In this document: positions 13,873 through 22,297 of the stretch, in pieces
Position numbering within the stretch: the first letter of the stretch is position 1
Layout: each line of letters starts with the position of its first letter
Assembly (NCBI GenBank): GCA_003171035.1
Contig: PMXR01000048.1
Span: 1 to 35,447 of the forward strand
Length of the DNA stretch: 35,447 nucleotides
Reading direction: 5' to 3'
Source of the DNA: Chloroflexota bacterium
Lineage (GTDB): Bacteria; Chloroflexota; Limnocylindria; Limnocylindrales; CSP1-4
Notes under the pieces: generated by a model
Databases searched by the model: none
What the model was told of the DNA's origin: nothing
What the model saw: only the letters and a program-made list of their open reading frames with translations
Position numbers and translations under genes: made by a program

Positions 13873-15821
13873 CCGATGGCGATGGCATGCGAGGAGTGCT
13901 TGCCGCCGACGCTGCCCCAGGCGCAACCGAAAACGGCCGGACCAGGAGGGGTTTCCGCGACGGCCTCACGATCGAGCAGGCGGCCGCGATCGAGCCCGCA
14001 CGCGAGTTCCGCCTTTCGCCGGACGGCCGCCGTCTCGCGTTCACGTCCGAAGCGGCGGGTGCCCGCCAGATCTTCCTCATGCCGGTCCGCGGCGGCTACC
14101 CGGAGCAGCTCACCGCATCCGAGAAGTCGGTCTCCGATCCGCAGTGGTCGCCGGACGGGCGCCGAATCGCCTTCGTCCGGGACGAGGCCATCTGGATGAT
14201 CGACGTCGAGGGCTCGCATCAGGCCCTGGTCGCGCAGCACCCCGCCGGCAACCGCTCGCCGCGCTGGTGCGCCGACGGCCATCAGATCGCGTTCATTTCC
14301 AGGCGCCGCGGCTGGGATCAGGTGTGGCTGGTGGACGCGCCGGTGCCGCGCCGCGGCCGGCCGGCAACACATCCGCGCTCACCGGAGCCGTGCCCCGTAA
14401 CCCGGACGGGCATCGACATCGACGAATTCGTCTGGTCGCCGGACGGCCGGCAGATCGCCGTGACGTCGCAACGGATGCCGGACCTGCTCACGTCGCAGAT
14501 ACACGTCGTCGAAGTCGCCACCGGGCGCGAGCAGCTGATCGCCGGCGAGGCCGCGTGGGAGACCGGGCCGCGCTGGCTGCCCGACGGTTCCGGTCTGCTG
14601 ATGCTCTCCGACGCCGACGGATGGTTCCAGGCGGTGCGCGTCTCAGCCGACGGTCGGGATCGGGTCGTGCTCACCGCCGGGCCGCGCGAGCACGGCGAAC
14701 CGGGTGGTGGTTGGGGCTATGTGCCTCTGCCCTCGCCGGACGGCCGGCGTTTCGTGCATATCGAGATCCACGACGGTCTGGCGGATCTGCTGGTCGCCGA
14801 TCTTGCCGGCAACTCGCGGCCGTCGACACTCAGCCCGTTCGAAGGCGTCTGGATGGCCGTCGGCTGGCTGCCCGATTCGTCGGCCGTACTGGCTCTCGGT
14901 TCGAGCGATCACGCCCCCGACGACCTGTGGCTGCTGCCGATGCCCGGAGCTGCTGCCGATGGTGCGAAGCCGCGCCAGCTGACGCATTCACTGCCGACGG
15001 TTGTCGATGCCGGCCGCTTCGCCACCGGGACGCGGATCGGCTTCGAGGCCCGAGACGGACTGCGTATCGAAGGCACGCTCTTCCTGCCGGCCGGTGCCGT
15101 CGGCGAGGAATCGACCCGAGTGCCGTGCGTGATCCACTCGCACGGTGGCCCGTGGCATCAGTCCTTCCGTGACTGGATGCCGTTCCGGCAGCTCGTCGTC
15201 GATGCCGGCATGGCCTTCCTGGAGGTCGATTTCCGCGGCTCGACCGGCTACGGCCGCGAGTTCCGCTGGGCCAACCGCGGAGAGTGGGGACACGCCGACG
15301 CGTTCGATTTGATCGACGCGGCACATTGGGCCGCGGCTCAGCCCTGGTGTGACGGCCGCCTGGCCCATTACGGCGGCTCATACGGCGGCTACATGACGTT
15401 GTGCGTCCTGACCGAAGAGCCCGCTCTGTGGCGAGCCGGCATCGATCTGTACGGCGACTCCGAAATCTCGGAGAGCTACCGCCACGGCGACCGGCCCGGC
15501 CGGATCGACCTGGAGCGGATGATGGGCAAGCCTGACGACCCCGAGGCGGCCTCGGCTTACCGGCGAGGATCCCCGTTGTACCGTGCCGAGCGGATCGAGG
15601 CGCCGCTGCTCATCCTCCACGGCCGCAAGGACCGCCGCGTCACGCCGCTGATGACGGAGAAGATCGTTGAAGCTCTCGAGATCGAGGGCAAACATTACGA
15701 GCTCCACTGGTACGACGAGGAGCCGCACGGCTGGAAGAAGCGCGAGAACCGCCGCGACGCCTGGAAGCGCTGCATGGAGTTCCTGCGGCGCCACGTTCTT
15801 GATCAACTGGACGAGGACTGA
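13869..15821 (+). CDS. S9 family peptidase (prolyl oligopeptidase/acylaminoacyl peptidase type)
   Basis: The GTG start overlaps the preceding stop by 4 bp; the ORF in the track begins inside the upstream gene. The 650-residue protein has an N-terminal beta-propeller built of PD40/WD40-like units (LSPDGRRLAFTSE, WSPDGRRIAFVRD, WSPDGRQIAVTSQ) to about residue 380, and a C-terminal alpha/beta hydrolase. The triad is visible: Ser about 504 in GGSYGGYMT, Asp about 588 in HGRKDRRVTP and His about 620 in EEPHGWKK. HSHGGPWHQ supplies the oxyanion loop. No signal peptide is seen, so it probably acts in the cytoplasm on short peptides. Confidence 0.93.
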   Translation: MTDGDGMRGVLAADAAPGATENGRTRRGFRDGLTIEQAAAIEPAREFRLSPDGRRLAFTSEAAGARQIFLMPVRGGYPEQLTASEKSVSDPQWSPDGRRIAFVRDEAIWMIDVEGSHQALVAQHPAGNRSPRWCADGHQIAFISRRRGWDQVWLVDAPVPRRGRPATHPRSPEPCPVTRTGIDIDEFVWSPDGRQIAVTSQRMPDLLTSQIHVVEVATGREQLIAGEAAWETGPRWLPDGSGLLMLSDADGWFQAVRVSADGRDRVVLTAGPREHGEPGGGWGYVPLPSPDGRRFVHIEIHDGLADLLVADLAGNSRPSTLSPFEGVWMAVGWLPDSSAVLALGSSDHAPDDLWLLPMPGAAADGAKPRQLTHSLPTVVDAGRFATGTRIGFEARDGLRIEGTLFLPAGAVGEESTRVPCVIHSHGGPWHQSFRDWMPFRQLVVDAGMAFLEVDFRGSTGYGREFRWANRGEWGHADAFDLIDAAHWAAAQPWCDGRLAHYGGSYGGYMTLCVLTEEPALWRAGIDLYGDSEISESYRHGDRPGRIDLERMMGKPDDPEAASAYRRGSPLYRAERIEAPLLILHGRKDRRVTPLMTEKIVEALEIEGKHYELHWYDEEPHGWKKRENRRDAWKRCMEFLRRHVLDQLDED

Positions 15822-15833
15822 AAGGGGGGTTCG

Positions 15834-16253
15834 ATGCCGCGCCGAGGCCAGAAGGTCGATCTTCTCGATACCGATGCCATGGATGACTTGTTCGAGCGCC
15901 TTGAGCGGATGAACGAGGTTGAATTGCTGGCCATGCGGGCAGCGTGGCGTTCGACGAGCCGGCAGGAACACGAAGACGCGTGGACCGCAGTCAAGGCGGT
16001 GGGCGCCATCGATGGGCTTACCGACGAGATCGACCGAGTGCGCGAGGCCGCGCGCACATGGGCCTCCATTGGGTCCAACGTCGCCCCGCAGGTACTCATC
16101 GGTCAGGTCCAGAACTGGCACGCGATCAAAGCGGAGGCCACCGAAGCGATCGTCGATGTCGCTCTTGCAGTGGCGCTCGAGGGACGGCTCGACCAGCGCC
16201 ACTATGACGTGCTGATTTGGCCCTGGCTCAGCGCCATGGCGACCCCGGACTAG
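15834..16253 (+). CDS. hypothetical protein, helical, unknown family
   Basis: The 139-residue protein (MPRRGQKVDLLD...) is preceded by a GGGGGG tract and TTCG, acting as a Shine-Dalgarno-like site. It looks mainly alpha-helical: a charged segment with DDLFERLERMNEVELLAMR, a middle helix rich in Ala, Asp and Glu, and a C-terminal AIVDVALAVALEGRLDQRHYDVL. No Cys, membrane segment or known motif is seen. It follows the S9 peptidase gene by 12 bp and is probably on its transcript. I do not recognise the family. Confidence 0.75.
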   Translation: MPRRGQKVDLLDTDAMDDLFERLERMNEVELLAMRAAWRSTSRQEHEDAWTAVKAVGAIDGLTDEIDRVREAARTWASIGSNVAPQVLIGQVQNWHAIKAEATEAIVDVALAVALEGRLDQRHYDVLIWPWLSAMATPD

Positions 16254-16319
16254 CGCACGCCGCCGACACTTCCCGTCGCAACCCAAAGCCGCCGCTGCGC
16301 CGGTTTCGCCTCGCCGATG

Positions 16320-16325
16320 TAGGCT
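16320..16325 (+). promoter_or_regulatory. -10 element, leaderless GTG start at 16332
   Basis: TAGGCT ends 6 nt before GTG 16332; no ribosome-binding site is present. Confidence 0.5.
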
Positions 16326-16331
16326 CAGCCC

Positions 16332-16832
16332 GTGGCAGACCTTCGAGTTGAATTGCTTGTCGTCGAGGATTGCCCGCATCTCGACCGGGCGCGGCGCGAC
16401 CTCGAGAGCATCCTCGGCCACGGGGTCATCGAGGTGCCGATCCAACTCATCTACGTCGGCAGTCAGGAAGACGCGGAGTTCCTGGGGTTCCAGGGTTCGC
16501 CGACGATCCGCGTCAACGGCGACGACGTAGATTCCCAGCCCGATCTGCCGGTAGCGGTGGGCTGCCGGAGGTATCGAACCGCCGACGGCAAGATCGTCGG
16601 TTCGCCGCCGGTCGAACTTATCAAGGCCGCCGTCGACTCCCACCGTCGCAGTCGCCTCCAAGCTTTCCAGCGCGAGGAGGCCGCCAAGGTCGCCGAATTC
16701 GCCCGGGCCGCCGCCGACGCCGAGGCCGCCGGCGCGGCCGTCAGCGACCTCGCGCCCACGTCAGGCGCGGCCGAATCCCCTGTTGAATCCGCATCGAGGC
16801 AACCGGAGGGACGTGACCATGGCGCTGAATGA
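16332..16832 (+). CDS. thioredoxin-fold protein with Ala-rich C-terminal helix
   Basis: The predicted 166-residue protein begins LRVELLVVEDCPHLDRARRD and contains FQGSPTIRVNGDDV with a cis-Pro position, a pattern of thioredoxin/glutaredoxin-like proteins often annotated 'thioredoxin family' or near MerB-like proteins. Only one Cys stands at the active-site position (EDCPH), so a normal CxxC disulfide reaction is unlikely; a thiol- or metal-related role is possible. Residues 100-145 form a charged Ala/Glu-rich helix. Its end overlaps the start of the proline dehydrogenase gene by 14 bp, so the pair is co-transcribed. Confidence 0.75.
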   Translation: MADLRVELLVVEDCPHLDRARRDLESILGHGVIEVPIQLIYVGSQEDAEFLGFQGSPTIRVNGDDVDSQPDLPVAVGCRRYRTADGKIVGSPPVELIKAAVDSHRRSRLQAFQREEAAKVAEFARAAADAEAAGAAVSDLAPTSGAAESPVESASRQPEGRDHGAE

Positions 16833-17793
16833 GAACCTCCGACTTCTGCCGCAGCGGACGATGCGTTCGATCCTGATCTCGCTGTCGCATCGCCGCGCGC
16901 TCGCCCGGGCCGCCGTCCGGAGTCCGCTGACTCGCCCTATCGTCGCTCGTTTCGTGGCCGGTGAGACGCTCCAGGAAGCGCTGCCGGCGATCCTCGCTCT
17001 GAAGCGGGCGGGGCTGCACACGACGGTCGATGTCCTGGGGGAGTCGGTCGGCTCGCGGGACCAGGCCGCCGCGGCGGTAGATCGATACCTGGCCACCATT
17101 GCGGCCCTTTCGGAGCGAGATCTGGACCCGAACGTCAGCCTCAAGCTGACGCAGATGGGTCTCGAGATTGACCGCGCCTGCTGCCTCGAAAACGTCCTGA
17201 GGGTCGTGGAAGCGGTTCGTGGCGTGAGCGGCTTCGTTCGCTTCGACATGGAAGACCACACCATGACCGACGCCACTCTCGAGGTCTGGCGGGCGGCCCA
17301 CGAGGCCTATCCCCGAGTCGGGGTCGTGATCCAGGCGGCGCTGCGGCGCAGTTCGGCGGACGTGGATTCGATCATCGCCGCCCACGGCCGTGTCAGGCTC
17401 TGCAAGGGCGCATACGACGAGCCGGCGAGCGTCGCGTATCGGACCAGGTCGGCCGTCGACGCAAACTACGCCCGTCTCATGGAGCGGTTGCTGGTTGCCG
17501 ACGTCCAGCCGGCCATCGCCACGCACGACCCCAGGTTGATCGCCAAAGCGATCTCGATCGTCGAGCGGGAAGGCATCGACCGCGACCGGTTCGAGTTCCA
17601 GATGCTGTACGGCATCCGGCGCGACCTGCAGCGGACGTTGATCGACCGCGGCTACCAGGTCCGGATCTACGTGCCGTACGGGACGGAGTGGTATCCGTAC
17701 TTCATGCGCCGCCTGGCCGAGCGCCCTGCCAACGTCGGCTTCATGGTTCGGGCGATAGTCAAAGAAGAAGGCCGTCGACTAAAAGGCCACTGA
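16819..17793 (+). CDS. proline dehydrogenase
   Basis: The 324-residue protein is a PutA-type FAD barrel without a dehydrogenase fusion: VAGETLQEAL, NVSLKLTQMGL, FVRFDMEDH, VVIQAALRR, RLCKGAYDEP, IATHDPRLI, FEFQMLYGIRRDLQ and the C-terminal YVPYGTEWYPYFMRRLAERPAN. The last motif holds the Arg pair that binds the proline carboxylate. The enzyme oxidises proline to pyrroline-5-carboxylate and passes electrons to the respiratory chain. Start at ATG 16819 has GGAGGG about 9 nt upstream. No P5C dehydrogenase gene is in the window. Confidence 0.95.
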   Translation: MALNENLRLLPQRTMRSILISLSHRRALARAAVRSPLTRPIVARFVAGETLQEALPAILALKRAGLHTTVDVLGESVGSRDQAAAAVDRYLATIAALSERDLDPNVSLKLTQMGLEIDRACCLENVLRVVEAVRGVSGFVRFDMEDHTMTDATLEVWRAAHEAYPRVGVVIQAALRRSSADVDSIIAAHGRVRLCKGAYDEPASVAYRTRSAVDANYARLMERLLVADVQPAIATHDPRLIAKAISIVEREGIDRDRFEFQMLYGIRRDLQRTLIDRGYQVRIYVPYGTEWYPYFMRRLAERPANVGFMVRAIVKEEGRRLKGH

Positions 17794-17795
17794 GG

Positions 17796-17873
17796 CCACC
17801 CCCCGGCCGAGTTGCCACGCCAAGCCGGGCCCCCTGTAAGCGAATAGAGCCACCCCCGGCCAAGTTGCCGCGC
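17796..17873. repeat. imperfect direct repeat after the proline dehydrogenase gene
   Basis: CCCCGGCCGAGTTGCCACGCC (about 17796-17821) recurs as CCCCGGCCAAGTTGCCGCGCC (about 17850-17873) with two substitutions. The second copy runs into the 5' arm of the structured repeat at 17867. Confidence 0.55.
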
Positions 17874-17973
17874 CCGGTGTCGGCACCGAAGCGAGGCGAC
17901 TCTGAAGGCGCAGCCGACTCCGTTGGCTGCGCCAGGCGTCGCCGAGCGAAGGCCTGCCGGCACCGGGCGCGGC
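17867..17973 (-). repeat. structured repeat element, copy 1 (three-stem hairpin)
   Basis: The outer stem GCCGCGCCCGGTG (17867-17879) pairs perfectly with CACCGGGCGCGGC (17961-17973) and continues, with one G-T, through CGGCA/TGCCG to 19 bp. Inside lie ACCGAAGCGA and GAGCGAAGG, stem GGCGAC/GTCGCC, and an apical stem GGCGCAGCC/GGCTGCGCC. The same inner sequences recur at 26315-26393 with a different outer stem. In minus orientation it begins 18 nt after the stop of the GyrI-like gene. Confidence 0.8.
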
Positions 17974-17991
17974 TGCCTCTGACCCGGTGAT

Positions 17992-18636
17992 CTACTCCAC
18001 CGGCTGTCGCAGGACCGTCTTGAGTTTGGCCGGATCGGCCCGGCGCGGATCTCCGAGATAGATCTCGTGGTGCGGACCGCGCGGCTTGCAACCCTGCGCG
18101 GTGATGAAAGCGTGCAGCCGTTCGATCGTCGGCAGTTCTTCGGAATATGGCCCGACGTGCATCACCTGGGCGGAGCGGCCCTCACGCCAGCGCTCGAAAC
18201 GGAGCCGATCGAGTTCGGGTGAGTTGCCCTTCTTGCGGCGGACTTCGGCGACGGCTTCGTCGAAAACGGCCGGTGTGACGTCGTCCGAGACGGCCAGCAT
18301 GGCGCGCCAGCCCCATTGCTCTTGTGGCTTGTGGACGTCGAACGTGCCGTCGGCGGCGGTGAACCAGAGGGCTTCGAGCGGAAGGATCGGCATCGTCAAT
18401 CCATCTCGCTTGAGCCGGAACTTGATCGTGTACACCACCGGAAACAGCACCGCGAACGCCTTCTGAAAGTCCGTGGTGGGGTATTGCGCGCCTTCGTCGG
18501 GCGCGCCCCGGCCGTCGATCATCAGGTAGCCAAGGTCGGGTAGATCGACCATGACGGGTTCTCGGGGCGGATTGAAGAACGGGGCCAGGGCCTTCTTGAG
18601 GTCCGTGGCCGTGGTCGTGGTCGTGGTCTTGGCCAT
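17992..18636 (-). CDS. GyrI-like small-molecule-binding domain protein
   Basis: The 214-residue protein starts MAKTTTTTTATDLKK with AGGAGG 5 nt upstream; the longer track ORF overruns the neighbouring DinB gene. Motifs include VDLPDLGYLMIDGRGAP, FQKAFAVLFPVVYTIKF, LEALWF, WGWRAMLAVSD and a C-terminal HVGPYSEELPTIERLHAFI followed by HEIYLGDPRRADPAKLKTVLRQPV. This is the GyrI-like (SBC/SOUL-related) fold of COG4832 proteins, thought to bind or hydrolyse hydrophobic compounds; the ligand is unknown. The structured repeat lies directly after its stop codon. Confidence 0.88.
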   Translation of the reverse strand: MAKTTTTTTATDLKKALAPFFNPPREPVMVDLPDLGYLMIDGRGAPDEGAQYPTTDFQKAFAVLFPVVYTIKFRLKRDGLTMPILPLEALWFTAADGTFDVHKPQEQWGWRAMLAVSDDVTPAVFDEAVAEVRRKKGNSPELDRLRFERWREGRSAQVMHVGPYSEELPTIERLHAFITAQGCKPRGPHHEIYLGDPRRADPAKLKTVLRQPVE

Positions 18637-18671
18637 TTCCACCTCCTGCGCGAGAACTCGATTCCGGCGTC

Positions 18672-19187
18672 CTAAGACGGGTGGCTTCCGGTCCGGAGCG
18701 CCCGTGCGGAGTCGATTGCCAATGCCATCTGCGAGCAATGCTCCTCGATATGGCCGGCGAGCATGGTGTCGACGATCTGTCTGACGGTCATCTCGCCTCG
18801 TCTCTTGTGCAAGCCGTGCCGCGAGACCTGCCGGTCGTCCAGCTCCAGCAAGCGCCGCAGTATTCGTTCGAGCGAGTGGTCGAGGCGTGCGTAGAGCTCC
18901 GACACCGGCAGCGTCCTGTCTCGATCGATCGTCAGGATGCGGACCAGATCTGTCTCCTCGCGTCCGAACGGAACGGGCTCCACCGCACCTACCAGGACGC
19001 GCTCGACTTCGCCCAGCCAGTACGGGAGCATCTCGTCGATGTGAGCCAGGATCTCGCGATCGACCCATTCGCGTCGGCGCGGCAGGTCGTCGGGCGGGAG
19101 TGGGCCCATCTCGACAACGCCGCGCAGCTTGACCAGCTTGTCGCGGGCGGTGCGTAACCGCTCCACCTGGGCATAGAGGGTTGCCAT
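18672..19187 (-). CDS. DinB superfamily protein
   Basis: The start at ATG 19187 (MATLYAQVERL) gives 171 residues; the track starts at a TTG 17 codons earlier. The protein is a four-helix bundle type: AHIDEMLPYWLGEVERV near residue 60, a central TLPVSELYARLDHSLERILRRL and a C-terminal VRQIVDTMLAGHIEEHCSQM. The His in AHIDEM and the two in GHIEEH fit the metal triad of the DinB/YfiT fold. Such proteins are thiol-transferases or metal-dependent hydrolases of mostly unknown substrate. It lies 35 bp upstream of the GyrI-like gene on the same strand, a common pairing of stress-type genes. Confidence 0.8.
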   Translation of the reverse strand: MATLYAQVERLRTARDKLVKLRGVVEMGPLPPDDLPRRREWVDREILAHIDEMLPYWLGEVERVLVGAVEPVPFGREETDLVRILTIDRDRTLPVSELYARLDHSLERILRRLLELDDRQVSRHGLHKRRGEMTVRQIVDTMLAGHIEEHCSQMALAIDSARALRTGSHPS

Positions 19188-19339
19188 TTCTCTCGGTGTT
19201 TCTCCGTGACTGGGACACCCGACGCCATCCGTGTCCAAACAAATGTAGCGAATCCGATGCGCGAGTGGTCACCGCAGTTGCCACGGTTCGTCGATGCACC
19301 GCGAGTGGTTCTGCGGCGCACCGCCGGCGGATCGGAAGG

Positions 19340-20308
19340 CTACGGCTCCTCAAGAATGACCGGCCGCGACTCCGACGGAGTGGCGAACTGGGCCAGCAGG
19401 ACACCGGCCAGCACGACCGCGGCACCGACGACGCGGATCGGCGCAAACGCCTCGTCGAGGAACGTGATCCCCAGGAAGATCACGACGATCGGTTCCACGG
19501 TCGCCATCAGCGAGGCCTGCGCCGCCCCGATCCTGGCGGCGGAGGCGTAGAACGCCTGGATCGCAACGGCCGCGGCGAAGATTCCGATACCGGCCAGGCC
19601 GGGCCACGCGGCCGACGGGATCTGCGTCGGCAGCAGCGGCTCGCGGGCCAGGACGCCGACGACCAGCGTGGCCAGGAAGGTCCCGGTCATCATCACCGCC
19701 CCGGCGACCGGCGGGGAGACCTCAGCACCCCGGCCGCGCGATCTCATGTCGGCGGTCTGGCCGGGTCTCTCACCCGCCATCCATGCCGTCAGGACGATGT
19801 AGCCGGCGTAGGCGACCGGCGACAGCAGAGCCAGGACGATCCCGCCCTGGTTCGTGTTGGGGTTGACTCCGCCGACGGTGAGGATCGTCCCGAGGATCAC
19901 GATGGCCAGCGCGCCCCAGGCCAGCCTGCCCTCGAACCTGTAGCCGAGTCGGAGAGAGACGACGGCGACGAGCGCCGGGTAGATGCTCATCAGCAACGCC
20001 ACCAGCGAGGTGTCTATCCGTTCGATGGCGGCGTAGTAGACGCTGGCGTTCACCAGGAAGAATGCACCGGTAAAGAGCAGCCGGCCAACGGTCCGGCGGT
20101 CCAGGAGTACAAGTTCCGCCCGAGCTCGCGGCTGGGCCAGCAACCACACCCAGCTGACGATCGCGGCGAAGGCGAATCGCCACACCAGCATGGCGAGCCA
20201 ATCGACGCCGGCAGGGTACACGTAGGCCTTGAAGAAGAGCGGTCCGGTACCGTACGCCGCGCCCGCGAGTGCGCCCAATCCGATGCCGGTGATGCGTCGC
20301 CGATCCAT
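19340..20308 (-). CDS. EamA/DMT-type transporter
   Basis: The 322-residue protein has about ten hydrophobic segments in two repeated halves, with the EamA pattern (GLGALAGAAYGTGPLFFKAYV; VDWLAMLVWRFAFAAIVSWVW; TSLVALLMSIYPALVAVVSL in the first half; GAAQASLMATVEPIVVIFLGITFLDEAF in the second). A loop with charged residues (about 178-197) lies between the halves. Substrate (amino acid, sugar or metabolite export) is not predictable. The ATG at 20308 is preceded by TAGCCT at 6 nt, so the mRNA is probably leaderless. Transcribed away from the small zinc-finger gene at 20589. Confidence 0.92.
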   Translation of the reverse strand: MDRRRITGIGLGALAGAAYGTGPLFFKAYVYPAGVDWLAMLVWRFAFAAIVSWVWLLAQPRARAELVLLDRRTVGRLLFTGAFFLVNASVYYAAIERIDTSLVALLMSIYPALVAVVSLRLGYRFEGRLAWGALAIVILGTILTVGGVNPNTNQGGIVLALLSPVAYAGYIVLTAWMAGERPGQTADMRSRGRGAEVSPPVAGAVMMTGTFLATLVVGVLAREPLLPTQIPSAAWPGLAGIGIFAAAVAIQAFYASAARIGAAQASLMATVEPIVVIFLGITFLDEAFAPIRVVGAAVVLAGVLLAQFATPSESRPVILEEP

Positions 20309-20314
20309 CAGAGT

Positions 20315-20320
20315 AGGCTA
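20315..20320 (-). promoter_or_regulatory. -10 element of the EamA gene, leaderless start
   Basis: Minus-strand TAGCCT is followed by ACTCTG and ATG; the predicted transcription start coincides with the start codon. No ribosome-binding site. Confidence 0.5.
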
Positions 20321-20472
20321 CAGGACGACGCCGAATGCCGGGCCGAGACCTGCCGATCAGGGTAGGTACGTAGATGGCATCAGGCCGGTGCCTGGATGCA
20401 CTCGACCGTTGACAGCACGCACGCTGCGTTCGCAGTAGTACGCACCCCACCCCCGGACCCCTCAATCGAGAC

Positions 20473-20500
20473 TACCGTTTGAGTACCGTTGAGGCGGTAC
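20473..20500. promoter_or_regulatory. operator-like repeats in the divergent intergenic region
   Basis: TACCGTTTGAG and TACCGTTGAG are adjacent direct repeats (20473, 20484), and GTACCG/CGGTAC forms an inverted repeat (20483-20488, 20495-20500). The region between the EamA start and the 20589 gene (about 280 bp) holds nothing else recognised. Confidence 0.35.
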
Positions 20501-20588
20501 GAGTGAGTCATATGCCACGCGCGGTCTCGTCCCTACGATTTCCAACATCGAAGCGGTCGAATGACCGCAATGTCTGAGGTCGGATGCG

Positions 20589-20843
20589 ATGACTCGGGCC
20601 CGCGAACGCTGCCCACGCTGCGGTAGGCGCCTTGTAAGCACGCGTTTCGACACCACCTTCCGACTGCCCGATCGCAGTGAGCGTCTGTGCTTCGGGATCC
20701 CGGGCGGGCTCTGCGAAGACTGCCATCAGCTCTACATCGACCCCGAATTGATCGAGTTGCTCGACCTCGGTCAGGGCCGTTGCGTCTTCGCGATCGAAAG
20801 CGACCTCGTTGTTCAAGAGCAGGCCTGGTCCAGCGCCGACTGA
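20589..20843 (+). CDS. small zinc-finger-like protein, unknown function
   Basis: The 84-residue protein has two Cys pairs, CPRCGRR near residue 8 and CEDCHQLYIDPELIELL near residue 42, the latter followed by the helix seen in YgiT/MqsA-type zinc fingers (C..C.....I...). The C-terminal part (GQGRCVFAIESDLVVQEQ) is beta-like. No DNA-binding HTH domain is attached, so it is not a complete MqsA antitoxin. No ribosome-binding site is clear. The PAS-like gene follows after 45 bp. Metal binding is likely; function unknown. Confidence 0.75.
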   Translation: MTRARERCPRCGRRLVSTRFDTTFRLPDRSERLCFGIPGGLCEDCHQLYIDPELIELLDLGQGRCVFAIESDLVVQEQAWSSAD

Positions 20844-20875
20844 CATCGACGGCGCTCCGACTTGCATGCCGGTGC

Positions 20876-20881
20876 CACAAT
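20876..20881 (+). promoter_or_regulatory. possible -10 for a leaderless GTG start at 20889
   Basis: CACAAT ends 7 nt before GTG 20889; no ribosome-binding site. It departs from TANNNT at the first base, so it is weaker than the others. Confidence 0.3.
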
Positions 20882-20888
20882 CAGCCCT

Positions 20889-21254
20889 GTGAAGCAGGAC
20901 CCGGTAGTCGAGCACACCGACCTCGACGATCTCCCCAACCGCCGCCCGGCCGGAATGTGCCGCGGTCAGGGCCACATCGTCGTCTACGGCAACCCTGCCT
21001 TCGTGGCGGCTTTTGGGGCAGCGGCCGTGGGCATGCCGGCTCGCGAGGGCATCCTCGACTTGCCGCCTCGTGCCTTCGCCATGCTCGACGCGGTGCTCCT
21101 GAGGGGCAAGCCGCTGGCCGGCTGGATCCGCATGGGCGGGTCGGAGTGGCGTCTGACCGTGGCCCCGCGGGTCGACCCGGCCGGCGAGGTCTACGGGATT
21201 TCGTTCCATCTGCGTGAGAGGTCCGACACGCCCGCGACTGGGGCGAGGGCCTGA
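20889..21254 (+). CDS. PAS-like small sensor-domain protein
   Basis: The predicted 121-residue protein contains IVVYGNPAFVAAFGAAAVGMPAREGILDLPPRAF, the 'xxNxAFxxxFG...G..........' pattern of PAS domains, followed by strands EWRLTVAPRVDPAGEVYGISFHLRER like a PAC region. No output domain is attached. It might bind a ligand and act through a partner protein. The GTG at 20889 is preferred over the TTG shown in the track 9 codons earlier. The stop lies 5 bp from the convergent holA stop. Confidence 0.7.
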   Translation: MKQDPVVEHTDLDDLPNRRPAGMCRGQGHIVVYGNPAFVAAFGAAAVGMPAREGILDLPPRAFAMLDAVLLRGKPLAGWIRMGGSEWRLTVAPRVDPAGEVYGISFHLRERSDTPATGARA

Positions 21255-21259
21255 CGGGG

Positions 21260-22297
21260 TCAGGAAGGTCCCGGGCGCCGGACGCGTTCGGCTATCCAAA
21301 GGCTGACTGCGGCGCGGCGTCTGAGGTCGGAACCACCGAGATGGCCCTTGAGAGTGGCGTCCAGATCCAGTAGCCCGGACATCGCGGCGTCCAATTCGGG
21401 CAGAGTCCAGGTCCGGGCCTGCTCGGCCAGTTTCTGAGCCACGTACGAGTTGAGCTTGGTGATGCGGACCAGCTCGGCGGCCGGCGTCCCGGAGGCGAGC
21501 AGGTCGGCGACGTCGATCAGCTGCTTGAGCCGGCGGTGGAGCTGCGTCACGAATAGGGGAGCCGGGACATCGTCCAGACGCTCGGCCAGTTCGGCGGCTT
21601 CGGAGGCACGGCGCATCCCGACCGCATCGAGGAAGGCCCAGGTCGAGCCGGGCACTGCGTCGGCGACGAGCTCCTTGACGTCGTCCGGGCCGATCTGGTC
21701 GTCGAGACGGTAGACGGCCAGCTTCTCCAGCTCGGCCACTGCCAGTTCGCCCTGCCGCCTGCGGTCCACGTCGCGCTCGCGGACGTTGGCGCCGACGCGC
21801 TCCGCCAGCAGGGCCGCGGCAGCCGGCGAGATGCGGATGCCGCGCTCGCGGGCCCGGTCGCCGATCCAGCGGGACATCTGATCGCGGGTCGGAGCCACGA
21901 ACTCACGCACGTCGCCGCCCGCATCGGCCACGGTCTTGCGAAGCGCCTCGAGCGAGGCCGGGCGGCGGGTGCTGTTGGCGCCGTCGACACTGTCGAGGAA
22001 CGCCAGGCCGTTGCCGGGAGCCACTGCCTGGAGCGTCTGGGCCAGGAGCGCCGCGAGCGGTTTGCTGGCCACGAGTGGCGCCGGTTCGGAGACGACCACG
22101 AGGGTGCCGCCGCCGAAGAGCGTGGCCGTTGCCACCTTCTCGCCGATCTCCGCCGCGGTGGTATTGGCGCCCGTCAGCCGAACGCGGTCGAGCGGCGGCC
22201 CGTCCCCCGCCAGCCGAGTCGCGAGTGAGTCCGGGGCGTGGTTGATGCCGTAGGAGTCGTCGCCCCAGTAGTAGCCGAGCGGTGCCGTGGGCGGCAT
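21260..22297 (-). CDS. holA: DNA polymerase III delta subunit
   Basis: The 345-residue protein starts MPPTAPLGYYWGDDSYGINHA, the N-terminal strand of the clamp-loader delta subunit, with TATLFGGGTLVVVSEPAPL, a middle APTRDQMSRWIGDRARERGIRISPAAAALLAERVG and the C-terminal collar domain (FVTQLHRRLKQLIDVADLLASGTPAAELVRITKLNSYVAQKLAEQA). It opens the sliding clamp in the clamp-loader complex. The start overlaps the stop of the HD-domain gene by 1 nt (TGATG). comEA-comEC-holA is a common gene order, here with an HD gene inserted. Confidence 0.92.
   Translation of the reverse strand: MPPTAPLGYYWGDDSYGINHAPDSLATRLAGDGPPLDRVRLTGANTTAAEIGEKVATATLFGGGTLVVVSEPAPLVASKPLAALLAQTLQAVAPGNGLAFLDSVDGANSTRRPASLEALRKTVADAGGDVREFVAPTRDQMSRWIGDRARERGIRISPAAAALLAERVGANVRERDVDRRRQGELAVAELEKLAVYRLDDQIGPDDVKELVADAVPGSTWAFLDAVGMRRASEAAELAERLDDVPAPLFVTQLHRRLKQLIDVADLLASGTPAAELVRITKLNSYVAQKLAEQARTWTLPELDAAMSGLLDLDATLKGHLGGSDLRRRAAVSLWIAERVRRPGPS

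Noticed and set aside
17992-19446. 484-residue minus-strand ORF
   Set aside because: Only its last 214 residues are the GyrI-like protein; the rest is an out-of-frame reading of the DinB gene.
20589-20843. MqsA-type antitoxin gene
   Set aside because: Two Cys pairs fit the zinc-finger half, but no HTH domain and no toxin gene upstream are present.
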